From an uncultured Eubacteriales bacterium (GTDB lineage Bacteria > Bacillota > Clostridia > Oscillospirales > Acutalibacteraceae): 64,000 nt of DNA. Shown here piece by piece: positions 9,688 to 18,499 of the stretch. The first letter of the stretch is position 1. Every line of letters starts with the position of its first letter. A program made the position numbers and the translations under genes. The notes below the pieces were generated by a model. The model was not told where the DNA came from, searched no databases, and saw only the letters and a list, made by a program, of their open reading frames with translations. The stretch covers positions 1 to 64,000 of the forward strand of contig CAKVEP010000006.1 of NCBI GenBank assembly GCA_934729465.1, read 5' to 3'.

Positions 9688-9716
9688 ATTTTATTACATA
9701 ATTTATAATTTGTCAA
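9688..9716 (-). promoter_or_regulatory. Promoter of the rhamnose/glycan operon
   Basis: On the minus strand TTGACA (9716-9711) and TAAAAT (9693-9688) are spaced by exactly 17 bases. Transcription would begin near 9681 and read through at least eight genes to the flippase at 926. No operator-like repeat is evident next to it. Confidence 0.75.
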
Positions 9717-9746
9717 ATTTTAGACCATATAAACAATCAAAAATTC

Positions 9747-11414
9747 TTAAAATAGCCCTGAGATTTTTCCTTTTTCATCGACGTCAATTTTCTCTGCCGC
9801 CGGAACTTTCGGAAGACCCGGCATAACCATTATATCTCCTGTGTATACAACTATAAATCCAGCTCCGTTTGAAATCGCTATGTCTTTAACTTCTATGGCA
9901 AATCCTGACGGTGCTCCCAATTTTAGCGGGTCATCCGATAATGAATACTGTGTTTTTGCAATACATATCGGTAAATTTGTAACTCCTAATTTTTCTATTT
10001 CCGAAATTGCTTTTTCTGCTTTCTTTGAGTAAACAACATTCCCGGCTCTGTATATCTCCTTGGCAATTATGTTTATCTTTTCTTTTATACCTAATTCTAA
10101 GCTATATATGGGAGAATATTTCGATTCTGACTTTGAAAGCTCACAAACTTTTAAAGCCAGTTCTTTTCCGCCTTCCCCGCCCTTTGAAAACACATCAGCA
10201 ACTTCAACTGCCGTATTTTTATACTTACAGTAATCTTTTATAAATTCAATCTCTTCATCATCATCGTTTTCAAATTTATTTATCGCAACAATTACCGGAA
10301 CATTGTATTTTTTCATATTTTCTATGTGTACGCCTAAATTGCATATTCCTTTTTCAAGAGAGTGTAAATTTTTTTCTTTAAGCTCATTTTTGGGACAACC
10401 TCCATTATACTTAAGAGCCCTGCTTGTTACTACTATTACTATAACCGAAGGATTAAGATTTGCTAGTCTACATTTTATGTCTAAAAATTTTTCAGCACCC
10501 AAGTCAGCTCCAAATCCCGCCTCTGTAACACAATAGTCTGAAAGCTTGAGGGCTAACTTCGTGGCTCTCACAGAATTACAGCCATGAGCTATATTAGCGA
10601 ACGGTCCGCCGTGCATTATTGCAGGAACACCCTCTAAAGTTTGTACTAAATTAGGATTTATCGCATCTTTCAAAAGAGCCGCCATTGCTCCTTGAACTCC
10701 TATATCTTTTGCGTATATGGGGTCTCCATTTAAATTGTATGCAACTATTATATTGCCCAATTTTACTTTTAAATCATTTATGTTTTCGGCTAAACATAGT
10801 ATTGCCATTACTTCGCTTGCAACTGTAATAATAAACGATTCTTCCCTCGGCACACCATTTATTTTTCCTCCAAGCCCTATAACCACGTTTCTTAAGGCTC
10901 TGTCGTTCATGTCTATACATCTCTTAATTTTTATATTTCGTTGGTCTATGCTTAGCTTGTTGCCTTGTTGAATGTGATTGTCCACAGCCGCACAAAGCAA
11001 ATTATTAGCTGCCGTTATGGCATGCATGTCACCAGTAAAATGTAAATTTATGTCCTCCATCGGCACAACCTGAGAATATCCTCCGCCTGTCGCCCCGCCC
11101 TTAATACCAAACACAGGTCCAAGAGAAGGTTCTCTCAGAGCAATCGTAACAGACTCCCCTATCTTAGCCAAAGCCTGCCCCAAACCTACTGTTATAGTTG
11201 TTTTTCCCTCGCCCGCAGGCGTTGGATTTACGGCTGTAACCAATATTAGTTTTCCGTCCTCTTTGCAAGATAGACGAGAATATAAATCATTACTAAGCTT
11301 GGCTTTATACTTTCCATACATATATAATTCATCCTCGTTAACGCCAAGATTTTTTGCCACTTGTGAAATAGGCTTTAATTCTGCATTTTGAGCTATTTTT
11401 ATATCTTCTAGCAT
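9747..11414 (-). CDS. fhs: Formate--tetrahydrofolate ligase
   Basis: This 555-residue enzyme makes 10-formyl-THF from formate, THF and ATP, feeding purine synthesis and formyl-Met-tRNA. The P-loop-like [20 protein letters not shown] is at about residues 62-80, followed by [20 protein letters not shown] and, near the end, [15 protein letters not shown]. Length is normal. ATG at 11414 has AGGAGG 7-8 bases upstream. It is a single gene; a TGC-TATTAT extended -10 at 11448-11440 is a weak promoter candidate. Retention of fhs suggests one-carbon units come from formate. Confidence 0.97.
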   Translation of the reverse strand: MLEDIKIAQNAELKPISQVAKNLGVNEDELYMYGKYKAKLSNDLYSRLSCKEDGKLILVTAVNPTPAGEGKTTITVGLGQALAKIGESVTIALREPSLGPVFGIKGGATGGGYSQVVPMEDINLHFTGDMHAITAANNLLCAAVDNHIQQGNKLSIDQRNIKIKRCIDMNDRALRNVVIGLGGKINGVPREESFIITVASEVMAILCLAENINDLKVKLGNIIVAYNLNGDPIYAKDIGVQGAMAALLKDAINPNLVQTLEGVPAIMHGGPFANIAHGCNSVRATKLALKLSDYCVTEAGFGADLGAEKFLDIKCRLANLNPSVIVIVVTSRALKYNGGCPKNELKEKNLHSLEKGICNLGVHIENMKKYNVPVIVAINKFENDDDEEIEFIKDYCKYKNTAVEVADVFSKGGEGGKELALKVCELSKSESKYSPIYSLELGIKEKINIIAKEIYRAGNVVYSKKAEKAISEIEKLGVTNLPICIAKTQYSLSDDPLKLGAPSGFAIEVKDIAISNGAGFIVVYTGDIMVMPGLPKVPAAEKIDVDEKGKISGLF

Positions 11415-11505
11415 TGCTACCCCTCCTATTTATAAATTAATAATAGCATGAAACAAATTATTTATAAAGACGAATATTTTAAACAATTAAAATTAAGCAA
11501 AATAA

Positions 11506-11533
11506 AAGGCATGCAATTATAATTGCACACCTT
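11506..11533 (-). terminator. Intrinsic terminator behind the first unknown paralogue
   Basis: A hairpin with an AAGG/CCTT base and a perfect TGCAATTATAATTGCA core is followed on the minus strand by TTATTTT. It lies 20 bases past the TAA at 11553-11555, the end of the interrupted reading frame, and not near the premature stop at 11736. That supports 11553 as the ancestral gene end. Confidence 0.7.
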
Positions 11534-11552
11534 ATTAAATTAAGCCTTTACT

Positions 11553-11735
11553 TTATAACAAATCATTCCCATCTGTCATTTCCACATTTTGTTGTCCATC
11601 TCCCTTGGCTGCAAGTTCAAATCCACTAATCTTTTCCATCAATTTAGCAATCTCATCTTGTGCTTCTTTCAAATTAATTTTTCCGGTTTCTAATTGTTCT
11701 TTTAAGTTTTGAATTTAATTTTTAGCGTCATCTCT
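11553..11735 (-). pseudogene. Orphaned C-terminal tail of the 11736-12521 gene
   Basis: Directly in frame after the stop of the preceding gene, the minus strand stays readable for 60 further codons apart from one more TAA at codon 7, ending at TAA 11553-11555. The residues read as a typical charged amphipathic helix (IQNLKEQLETGKINLKEAQ, then DEIAKLMEKISGFEL) followed by an acidic end. The codon pattern is like the upstream gene, and a terminator follows immediately. I read this as the ancestral C-terminus, separated from the gene by two nonsense changes. Confidence 0.65.
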
Positions 11736-12521
11736 TTATTTCATTAAATCATCAAACCTCTTTTTGTCTTCTGCAGCCTCTTCCTTTTCCTCCTTCAATA
11801 AATAAGATCTTATAGATTTAAGCTTAATATTTTTTTTCTTAACTATTTCACCAATCGCTGAACTAAATTGGGGATTACCATAACCGTCTGCTGACTTTTG
11901 ATATTTTTCATTTTCTTCAATTAGATCATCAATCATCTTGCTAACTTCTGAACGAAATGAGAAAACAGAATCGTTTATGGTTTTAGCTAACTTAATCATT
12001 TCATCCGAATTTTTTCCAGATACCGCACCTTTTAGCGACAATGATTTCATTACAGCATTCATTTTTCCATTTGCTGATTTTCTCCACCTAAATTTTACAT
12101 TATTTAATTTTTTTATAAAAGCATCAAATGCAGTTTTATAGCTTTTACCCGCATAATCACTTCCACGTTGGAAGCTATTAAAAGCCTCACTCTTGCTTAA
12201 GTCTTCTAGAAATTTTATTAATAATTCTTGACATTTTTTAGCTACTTGTGCATAGTTCTCCTTCTCCGTTAGCCCTTTTTTAGTTTCATCTGTAAAAGAT
12301 ATATAATCGCCAACACATTTCAATTTATTTCCGTACTGGGTTTGGTTATTTTTTATTACATTTTCAATTTGTTTTAACATTTTCTTGTCTTTACTTAAGT
12401 TTTTTAAATATAGACCATTGTCTATAATGTCATACCAATTCGTGTTATTTTTTTCTTTCAAAACCCTATTATAAATAGCCACAGCTGTTTTATCTAATTT
12501 TACTTGTTGTTCATTTGCCAT
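11736..12521 (-). CDS. Unknown Lys-rich protein A, paralogue of 12683-13420; truncated
   Basis: I do not recognise this 261-residue protein. It has no signal peptide or membrane segment and is rich in Lys, Asn and Glu with mostly helical-looking sequence. It shares blocks with the next gene: an Asn-Trp then NLSKDK element (28-46), FLEDLSKSEAF plus YAGK (104-125), FRSEVSKMIDDL (189-200) and SSAIGEIV (220-227). The ATG at 12521 has GGAGGA upstream. The frame stops at TAA 11736 but continues beyond it, so the product has lost about 60 residues relative to its ancestor. Intracellular context makes a secreted host-directed protein possible, but nothing here proves it. Confidence 0.6.
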   Translation of the reverse strand: MANEQQVKLDKTAVAIYNRVLKEKNNTNWYDIIDNGLYLKNLSKDKKMLKQIENVIKNNQTQYGNKLKCVGDYISFTDETKKGLTEKENYAQVAKKCQELLIKFLEDLSKSEAFNSFQRGSDYAGKSYKTAFDAFIKKLNNVKFRWRKSANGKMNAVMKSLSLKGAVSGKNSDEMIKLAKTINDSVFSFRSEVSKMIDDLIEENEKYQKSADGYGNPQFSSAIGEIVKKKNIKLKSIRSYLLKEEKEEAAEDKKRFDDLMK

Positions 12522-12652
12522 AATTAATCATCCTCCATTAAATTTAATTTTTAAATTATATATTTTACAAGTACTTGCATATACATTATATATATATTGT
12601 CAATAATTTTTATAAAATTTACCAAATTATTTTTTAGTAATAAAAATCTAGT

Positions 12653-12677
12653 AAGGAAACCTATTATGAGTTCCCTT
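12653..12677 (-). terminator. Weak intrinsic terminator after unknown protein B
   Basis: On the minus strand AAGGGAAC pairs with GTTTCCTT (one G-U) around a 9-base loop, then ACTAGATTTTT follows. It starts 6 bases past the stop of the 12683-13420 gene. The stem is short, so termination may be partial. Confidence 0.5.
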
Positions 12678-12682
12678 TAAAT

Positions 12683-13420
12683 TTACTCACCATCATCTGA
12701 TGAATTACGTCTAAATTTGCTTGCTATTCTCTTAGATAACCTTGTCAATAAACCGTCTACTTTTTTATCTGCTTTTTCTTCTTTTTCGTTGAGGTGCTTT
12801 TCATTAAGTTTATTTGAAATTTCTTCTATTCTTGCCTTCCTTGATGTTACCATTTCTCCCAATGCATCATAAAACCCATCATTATCATTAGATGAATGGC
12901 TAGCTTCTTTTAATAGCCCATCAAGTTCAGCATTTGTTGAATCTATCAATTTGTTAACTTCAGTTCTGAAATTTTTAGATGTTTTTTTAACATTTGCTAT
13001 AATTGATTTGCATTTTTTTACATTATTACTTATAGAATTTAATGCTTTCTGAGATTTTCCTATGCCTGCTCCTTGTTCTTCTTTTTCTCCTATGTTCCGT
13101 ATTGCTTCAATCATTTTACTAAATGCATCAGAATTTGCTTTACCTGCATATTTTGACGTTGGATGCATTTTAGTAAACGCATCAGATTTTTGCACTTTTT
13201 CCAAAAAGGTTGCTAAATCTTCTTTTGTGGCATTAGAATCAACAATTGTTATTCTATTACCTTTAACAGAAAATTTAGTGCCCTTTTGTGCTGTTCTCAT
13301 TTCGGATATTAATACTTTATCCTTTTCAAGATTAGGCCATGAAAAACCGTCTTTTCTAATAGCACTCCAATTATCATTGCCTTTCACACTAAGTACTTCA
13401 TCAAATACTTTTGCTTTCAT
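12683..13420 (-). CDS. Unknown Lys-rich protein B, paralogue of 11736-12521
   Basis: This 245-residue protein is not recognised. It is helical-looking and highly charged, with no signal peptide or membrane span. Conserved blocks shared with protein A are an Asn-Trp at 17-18 then NLEKDK, FLEKVQKSDAF (72-82) with YAGK (91-94), FRTEVNKLID (151-160) and YDALGEMV (184-191). The C-terminus is strongly basic (TRLSKRIASKFRRNSS). The start is ATG at 13420 behind GGGAGGG; the TTG at 13435 precedes that site. It has its own promoter and terminator and is intact, unlike protein A. Confidence 0.7.
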   Translation of the reverse strand: MKAKVFDEVLSVKGNDNWSAIRKDGFSWPNLEKDKVLISEMRTAQKGTKFSVKGNRITIVDSNATKEDLATFLEKVQKSDAFTKMHPTSKYAGKANSDAFSKMIEAIRNIGEKEEQGAGIGKSQKALNSISNNVKKCKSIIANVKKTSKNFRTEVNKLIDSTNAELDGLLKEASHSSNDNDGFYDALGEMVTSRKARIEEISNKLNEKHLNEKEEKADKKVDGLLTRLSKRIASKFRRNSSDDGE

Positions 13421-13495
13421 AATAGTCCCTCCCAAAATATTAAATAATATTGATACAAAAATATGTAAATTAAATTTATTTTTGTACTTACTGAT

Positions 13496-13524
13496 ATATT
13501 ACATTATTATATATAAAATGTCAA
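13496..13524 (-). promoter_or_regulatory. Promoter of unknown protein B gene
   Basis: TTGACA (13524-13519) is followed after 17 bases by TAATAT (13501-13496), giving a leader of about 70 bases. The stretch after the -35 (TATATATAA, then TGTA, then AAGTAC) also appears upstream of protein A, where the spacing has shrunk. Confidence 0.6.
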
Positions 13525-13563
13525 GCACTTTTTTGAAATTTATTGTAATTTAATTTAAATATA

Positions 13564-13595
13564 AAAAATACAGACAATTTAATGCCTGTATTTTT
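13564..13595 (-). terminator. Terminator of the long trmH-leuS gene run
   Basis: A 10-bp stem AAAAATACAG/CTGTATTTTT with a 12-base loop lies 8 bases past the leuS stop. The A/T-rich arms supply the U-run on the minus strand. This ends a same-strand block reaching back to 31183. Confidence 0.75.
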
Positions 13596-13602
13596 CACTT
13601 AA

Positions 13603-16014
13603 TTATTTCTTTATAACAAAATTAACTAGCCTATTCGGAACATAAATCTCTTTCAATATAATCCCCTCGCTCAAGCCCTTTGCTATACTATCAATGCTTT
13701 TTGCCATTTTTAGTACTTCTTCTTTGCTTTCGCTTTTCGAAATTTCAAGCCTCGCCCTAACTTTTCCATTTATCTGTACGGCTATTTCAATTTTATCGTC
13801 AACACACTTAGATTCATCATAGCTCGGCCAGCTGCATTTAGACAATCTCTCTAACCCTAGCTTGTTGCTTTCCCACACTTCTTCGGTTACGTGAGGTGCA
13901 AACGGGTTAAGCAAAATGCTGAACAAAGCTAATTCTCCCTTAGTTATGCTACCGCTTTCATATATTGAATTTATTAGCGACATTAGCGCTGCTATAGCTG
14001 TGTTAAACTTTAAATTTTCTATATCTTCACTAACCTTTTTGATTGTTTTATTAAAATTAGACTCCATTGATTCTCTAATTTTATTATCATCAACCAATAT
14101 TTCTTGAAGCGACCAATATCTTTCTAAAAATCTCTTACAACCTTTAACCCCCGCCGTACTCCATGGAGCTGCTTTTTCAAAGTCGCCTATAAACATTTCA
14201 TACAATCTCATTGTGTCGGCGCCATATTTTTCTACTATTTCGTCTGGGTTTACAACATTTCCGCGAGATTTACTCATCTTTTCTCCGTTTTCGCCTAAAA
14301 TCATTCCATGGCTAGTCCTTTTAGAATACGGTTCAACTGTTGGAACTATGCCTATGTCATATAAAAATTTATGCCAAAATCTACTATACAACAAGTGAAG
14401 GGTGGTGTGTTCCATTCCGCCGTTGTACCAATCCACCGGCGTCCAGTAGTTTAAAGCTTCTTTACTTGCCAATTCTTTATCATTATTAGGGTCGGTATAT
14501 CTCAAGAAATACCATGATGACCCTGCCCATTGAGGCATTGTATCTGTTTCACGCTTTGCATCGCCGCCGCATTTCGGACATTTAGTGTTCACCCATTCAG
14601 GTACGTTTATTAACGGTGATTCACCATTATCAGTCGGCTCATAGGATTCAACTTCCGGCAAAACAAGAGGCAAATCTTTCTCGTCAATCGGAACATACCC
14701 ACATTTCTCACAGTGAACTATAGGTATGGGTTCGCCCCAATAGCGCTGCCTTGAAAATACCCAATCACGAAGCTTGTAATTAACTTTATGCTCGCCTATT
14801 TTGTTTTTCTCCAACCAATTAACTACTTTTTCTTTTGCCTTATCAACAGTCAAACCGTTTATAAAATCTGAGTTAATTAACGTTCCGGATGAACAATCTG
14901 TAAACGCCTCTTTGCTTATGTCTCCTCCGTCTATAACTTGAATCATATTTATACCATATTTTTTAGCAAAATCCCAGTCTCTGGAGTCGTGCGCAGGCAC
15001 AGCCATAATAGCTCCCGTTCCGTAAGACATCAAAACATAGTCTGCAACAAAAATCGGAATTTCTTTATTGTTTACAGGGTTTATGGCTTTAATACCTTCT
15101 ATTTTTACACCCGTTTTTTCTTTGGATAATTCTGACCTCTCAAGTTCAGATTTTTTACTAGCCTCAAACTGATATTTTTCTATTTCATTAATGTTTGATA
15201 TTTCGTCTTTAAACTCAGATATCATGGGGTGTTCAGGCGAAATAACCATATATGTCACTCCGAAAATAGTGTCTGGTCTTGTTGTGAACACCTTCAACTC
15301 TTTATTAACCGTCGTGTTAAATTTAATTTCCGCTCCAACGGAACGACCTATCCAATTTTTTTGCTGTGTTTTAACTCTTTCAGGGTAATTTACTAAGTCT
15401 AAATCTTTAACCAATCGCTCTGCATATTCTGTAATTTTAAGTGTCCACTGCGACTTTACCTTCCTAACAACCTCGCTTGAACACCTTTCGCATTTGCCGT
15501 CGACAACCTCTTCATTTGCCAAAATACATTTACAAGACGTACACCAATTAACCAATGCTTTATTTTTATATGCCAACCCTTTTTTGAACATCTGTAAAAA
15601 TATCCATTGAGTCCATTTGTAATATTTAGGGTCTGTGGTGTCGATTTCTCTGCTCCAGTCAAACGACAAACCTAAAGATTTTAATTGTTTTTTAAACCTC
15701 GCTATATTATTTTTTGTTACAATTTTGGGGTGCATCTTATTTTTTATAGCGAAGTTCTCGGTTGGAAGACCAAACGCATCCCAGCCTATCGGATACAAAA
15801 CATTATATCCTTGAAGTCTGCGTTTCCTCGCTATAATATCAAGAGCGGTGTAACTGCGTGGATGTCCAACATGAAGACCTTGTCCTGATGGATAGGGGAA
15901 CTCTACCAAAGCATAAAACTTTGGTTTGTCTAACGAGCTTTCGGCATTAAACGTTCCTTGTTCTTCCCAGATTTTTTGCCATTTACTTTCCACACTTTTA
16001 TAATCATATGCCAT
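13603..16014 (-). CDS. leuS: Leucyl-tRNA synthetase
   Basis: This 803-residue class I aminoacyl-tRNA synthetase charges tRNA-Leu. The HIGH-type motif is HVGH at about 48-51 (in [16 protein letters not shown]), the CP1 editing insertion has [20 protein letters not shown], and the KMSKS loop is [15 protein letters not shown]. Zinc-ribbon-like cysteines occur in WCTSCKCIL and CEKCGYVP. Length is normal for bacterial LeuRS. ATG at 16014 has GGAGG upstream. It is the last gene of the long run, 34 bases after rsfS. Confidence 0.98.
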   Translation of the reverse strand: MAYDYKSVESKWQKIWEEQGTFNAESSLDKPKFYALVEFPYPSGQGLHVGHPRSYTALDIIARKRRLQGYNVLYPIGWDAFGLPTENFAIKNKMHPKIVTKNNIARFKKQLKSLGLSFDWSREIDTTDPKYYKWTQWIFLQMFKKGLAYKNKALVNWCTSCKCILANEEVVDGKCERCSSEVVRKVKSQWTLKITEYAERLVKDLDLVNYPERVKTQQKNWIGRSVGAEIKFNTTVNKELKVFTTRPDTIFGVTYMVISPEHPMISEFKDEISNINEIEKYQFEASKKSELERSELSKEKTGVKIEGIKAINPVNNKEIPIFVADYVLMSYGTGAIMAVPAHDSRDWDFAKKYGINMIQVIDGGDISKEAFTDCSSGTLINSDFINGLTVDKAKEKVVNWLEKNKIGEHKVNYKLRDWVFSRQRYWGEPIPIVHCEKCGYVPIDEKDLPLVLPEVESYEPTDNGESPLINVPEWVNTKCPKCGGDAKRETDTMPQWAGSSWYFLRYTDPNNDKELASKEALNYWTPVDWYNGGMEHTTLHLLYSRFWHKFLYDIGIVPTVEPYSKRTSHGMILGENGEKMSKSRGNVVNPDEIVEKYGADTMRLYEMFIGDFEKAAPWSTAGVKGCKRFLERYWSLQEILVDDNKIRESMESNFNKTIKKVSEDIENLKFNTAIAALMSLINSIYESGSITKGELALFSILLNPFAPHVTEEVWESNKLGLERLSKCSWPSYDESKCVDDKIEIAVQINGKVRARLEISKSESKEEVLKMAKSIDSIAKGLSEGIILKEIYVPNRLVNFVIKK

Positions 16015-16047
16015 TATAAATCAGCCTCCAAAAAATTTATTAATATA

Positions 16048-16389
16048 TTAGTCCATCTCCACTTTCTTCATACCGTTCCACAGGGCTTCTATATTATAAA
16101 AATTTCTTGCCTCCTCAGTAAACACATGCACAATTATTTCACCATAATCAAGAAGTATCCAACTATTTGAGCCGTATCCCTCTATACTTTTAGCTTGAAT
16201 CCCCTTTTGTTTCATTTCGTACTCCACTTCTTCAGCAAGCGCTTTAACATGAGTACTGCTAGTACCTGTTGCAACAATAAAATAATCAGCTAATAACGAT
16301 ACATTATTCGTATCGAAAAGTTTCAAATCTATTGCCTTTTTATTGTCTAATATACTGTAAATCATTTTTGCATTATTTAGTTGCTCCAT
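16048..16389 (-). CDS. rsfS: Ribosomal silencing factor RsfS
   Basis: This 113-residue protein binds L14 and blocks 30S-50S joining when nutrients are short. Conserved elements are KKAIDLKLFD, LADYFIVATGTSSTHVKAL, GYGSNSWILLDYGEIIVHVF and ARNFYNIEALW. The frame is open to 16452, but GGAGGAG is placed to serve the ATG at 16389 (MEQLNNAKMI). That start overlaps the end of yqeK by 17 bases, the usual yqeK-rsfS coupling in Firmicutes. Confidence 0.95.
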   Translation of the reverse strand: MEQLNNAKMIYSILDNKKAIDLKLFDTNNVSLLADYFIVATGTSSTHVKALAEEVEYEMKQKGIQAKSIEGYGSNSWILLDYGEIIVHVFTEEARNFYNIEALWNGMKKVEMD

Positions 16390-16975
16390 TATTATCTCCT
16401 CCTTTTTCTTTGTTTTCCCTATATTTTGACACAGCTTCATTATACGCTGCAAAGGTGTCGGGATGGATACACAGCTTTGTTTTTGTCAAACTATTTATAG
16501 TAAACGCTATTCCCCCGAGCATAACATCATCAAGTCCCCTTCTCGACAAAATTCTTAGTCGTTCAACCCCGGGATAGTCTCTTTCTTCGGATATAAAGTC
16601 TGCTATAAAAACAATTTTTTCAAGTATTCCCATATTAGCTCTTGCGGTTGTGTGATAGCGAATTGCGTTTAATATTTCCTCATCGTTCACTCCCAAAACG
16701 TTATGCACATAAGCACTTCCCGTTATCGAATGTAATAAACCTCGAGCTGATAATTCTAAATCTGTTACGTTAATGTTGAATCTATCAATCATTTTCAGCT
16801 GCTCTTTAAACGACCTTTCTTTTGTTATGTCGTGCAATATACCGGCTATTCTTGCTTTTTTTCTGTCTGCCCCATACCTAATGGCAAGCTCTTGAGCCGT
16901 TTTCGACACATTCACACAATGTCTATATCTACGGTCGCTCATAAGCGGTCTTATTACGCTTTCATAGCCCATCAT
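16373..16975 (-). CDS. yqeK: YqeK-type HD-domain Ap4A hydrolase
   Basis: This HD-superfamily phosphohydrolase of about 200 residues cleaves diadenosine tetraphosphate symmetrically in characterised homologues. Metal ligands are visible in YRHCVNVSKTAQELA (His), AGILHDITKE (His-Asp pair) and a further His in GLLHSITGSAYV. The open frame begins at TTG 16990 but the AGGAG site follows it, so ATG 16975 (MGYESVIRPL after one Met) is preferred, 11 bases past nadD. The nadD-yqeK-rsfS order is standard Firmicute synteny. Confidence 0.93.
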   Translation of the reverse strand: MMGYESVIRPLMSDRRYRHCVNVSKTAQELAIRYGADRKKARIAGILHDITKERSFKEQLKMIDRFNINVTDLELSARGLLHSITGSAYVHNVLGVNDEEILNAIRYHTTARANMGILEKIVFIADFISEERDYPGVERLRILSRRGLDDVMLGGIAFTINSLTKTKLCIHPDTFAAYNEAVSKYRENKEKGGDNNGATK

Positions 16976-16986
16976 CAGTTCTCCTT

Positions 16987-17589
16987 TCAATTGTATAAAT
17001 TATTTTTTATTATGTAATCTTCTATGCATTGCGGCAAATATTGTGAAACGTCTTTTCCGCTTTTTATTTGCTCTCTTATAAATGTAGATGAAACTTCAAA
17101 AGGAATTAAATCTAAAAATTTAATCCTTGCTCCAACGTGTTCAAGCTTTTTTATGTAGTTTAAATCCTTGGCTGAATTACCATTATATCTCTGTGCAACA
17201 CAAACATCTGCCATTTTGAATATACTTTCAGGTTCTTTCCATTCCATTAAACTATCAAACATGTCTTGACCAACAATAAGATAAAGTTGTACATTACTAA
17301 TTTTTTGTGAAAAATATTTAAGAGTGTTAACCGTGTAGCTTACACAATCATTTTTCAACTCAAAATCAGACAACTCAAATTTATCGTTCTCTCGTATGGC
17401 AAGTTTACACATCTCGAATCTGTCTAACGCCGTTACTTTATTTGTTTTTATTGTTTTATGAGGAGGAATATTTGACGGTACAAAAATTATTTTGTCGCAT
17501 CCTATCTGTTTCAAGCACTCTCTTGCACACAACATATGACCATTATGTATTGGATTAAAAGTGCCGCCAAATATTGCTACTCTACTCAT
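16987..17589 (-). CDS. nadD: Nicotinate-nucleotide adenylyltransferase
   Basis: This 200-residue enzyme joins ATP and nicotinate mononucleotide to form deamido-NAD. It carries the nucleotidyltransferase motif IFGGTFNPIHNGHML at the N-terminus and the C-terminal SSTFIREQI block. Length is normal. Its ATG overlaps the yhbY stop by four bases (ATGA). Keeping nadD means NAD is still assembled internally from a pyridine precursor, which bears on what the nucleotide transporter at 49993 needs to import. Confidence 0.96.
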   Translation of the reverse strand: MSRVAIFGGTFNPIHNGHMLCARECLKQIGCDKIIFVPSNIPPHKTIKTNKVTALDRFEMCKLAIRENDKFELSDFELKNDCVSYTVNTLKYFSQKISNVQLYLIVGQDMFDSLMEWKEPESIFKMADVCVAQRYNGNSAKDLNYIKKLEHVGARIKFLDLIPFEVSSTFIREQIKSGKDVSQYLPQCIEDYIIKNNLYN

Positions 17590-17894
17590 GTGTTTTTCTT
17601 TCCCCTAGGAAGGATTATTTTTTGATTTTCCTTATTCTTGCGATATATCACAAATTTATAGCCTATCACCTGAACCAATTCCCCGTTAGTCTTTTCTGCT
17701 AGCTCTATCGCAACGTCCTTTACTCCTAACTCGCACGTTTCCAGAACTTTACCTTTTATAAGTTCCCTTGCAAACAGTGCGTCGTCTGCTTGCTTAACAA
17801 CCTGATTACTTATTCCGTTTTTGCCCACCATCAAAATTGTGTCTTCATTGCTCGCCAAAGACCTAAGATATGCCCTTTGTTTGCTCGTTATCAT
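17586..17894 (-). CDS. yhbY: YhbY-type CRM-domain RNA-binding protein
   Basis: This is a 102-residue single CRM-domain protein associated with pre-50S ribosomes. It starts MITSKQRAYLRSLASNED and has the GKNGISNQVVKQADDALFA loop (GxxG motif), then ELIKGKVLETCE. The length fits YhbY/YqeI. ATGA overlaps tie it to rdgB upstream and nadD downstream. It is cytoplasmic, with a ribosome assembly role by family. Confidence 0.93.
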   Translation of the reverse strand: MITSKQRAYLRSLASNEDTILMVGKNGISNQVVKQADDALFARELIKGKVLETCELGVKDVAIELAEKTNGELVQVIGYKFVIYRKNKENQKIILPRGKKNT

Positions 17895-18499
17895 TTATAA
17901 TCTCCTAACTTTAATCTACTCTCAAGTTCTAAATACAGCTTTCTCAAAGCTTTTCCCCTGTGGTTAATTTTGCTTCTTTCCAAATCAGTTAATTCAGCGA
18001 ATGTTTTTCCAAGCTCGCTTTCAAAAATTGGACAATACCCAAAGCCGTTATTGCCCCTAGGCGCAAGTGCTATCTTTCCTTCGCACTCTGCCTTAACAAA
18101 AAACTTCTGACCGTCGCTCATAATACAGCACATACAACTCACAAATTTTGCTTTACGTTTATCAGCTGCAACACCCTTTAATTCATTTAATATCAAATCA
18201 ATTTTGTCTTTATCACTTGCTCCTTCTCCGGCATACCTAGCCGAATAAATCCCCGGAGCTCCATCTAATGCTTCCACTTCTAACCCTGAATCATCGGCAA
18301 CGCAAGCCAGACCACAAATATCATAAATTGCTTTAGCCTTTATTTCTGCGTTTTCTTCGTATGTTTTACCAGTCTCTTCGGGCATATCCATATTTATTCC
18401 TATCTCGCTCGGCAACAAAACCTGTATGCCAAGAGGCTCCAACACGGTTTTAAAATCAGACAGTTTACCTTTATTGCTCGTTGCTAATACAATTTTCAT
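17891..18499 (-). CDS. rdgB: XTP/dITP diphosphatase (RdgB/HAM1)
   Basis: This 202-residue house-cleaning pyrophosphatase hydrolyses non-canonical purine triphosphates. Motifs are IVLATSNKGKLSDFK at the start, ADDSGLEVEALDGAPGIYSA with the catalytic Asp pair, and GFGYCPIFESELGKTFAEL later. It is linked to ftsY and yhbY by 4-base overlaps at both ends, implying a single translationally coupled message. Length and order are normal. Confidence 0.96.
   Translation of the reverse strand: MKIVLATSNKGKLSDFKTVLEPLGIQVLLPSEIGINMDMPEETGKTYEENAEIKAKAIYDICGLACVADDSGLEVEALDGAPGIYSARYAGEGASDKDKIDLILNELKGVAADKRKAKFVSCMCCIMSDGQKFFVKAECEGKIALAPRGNNGFGYCPIFESELGKTFAELTDLERSKINHRGKALRKLYLELESRLKLGDYK

Noticed and set aside
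11736..12521. Stop-codon reassignment (TAA read as an amino acid) to explain the interrupted gene
   Set aside because: TAA ends many intact genes in the window, including infC, plsX, trmFO and rnhA, so the code is standard; local decay is simpler.
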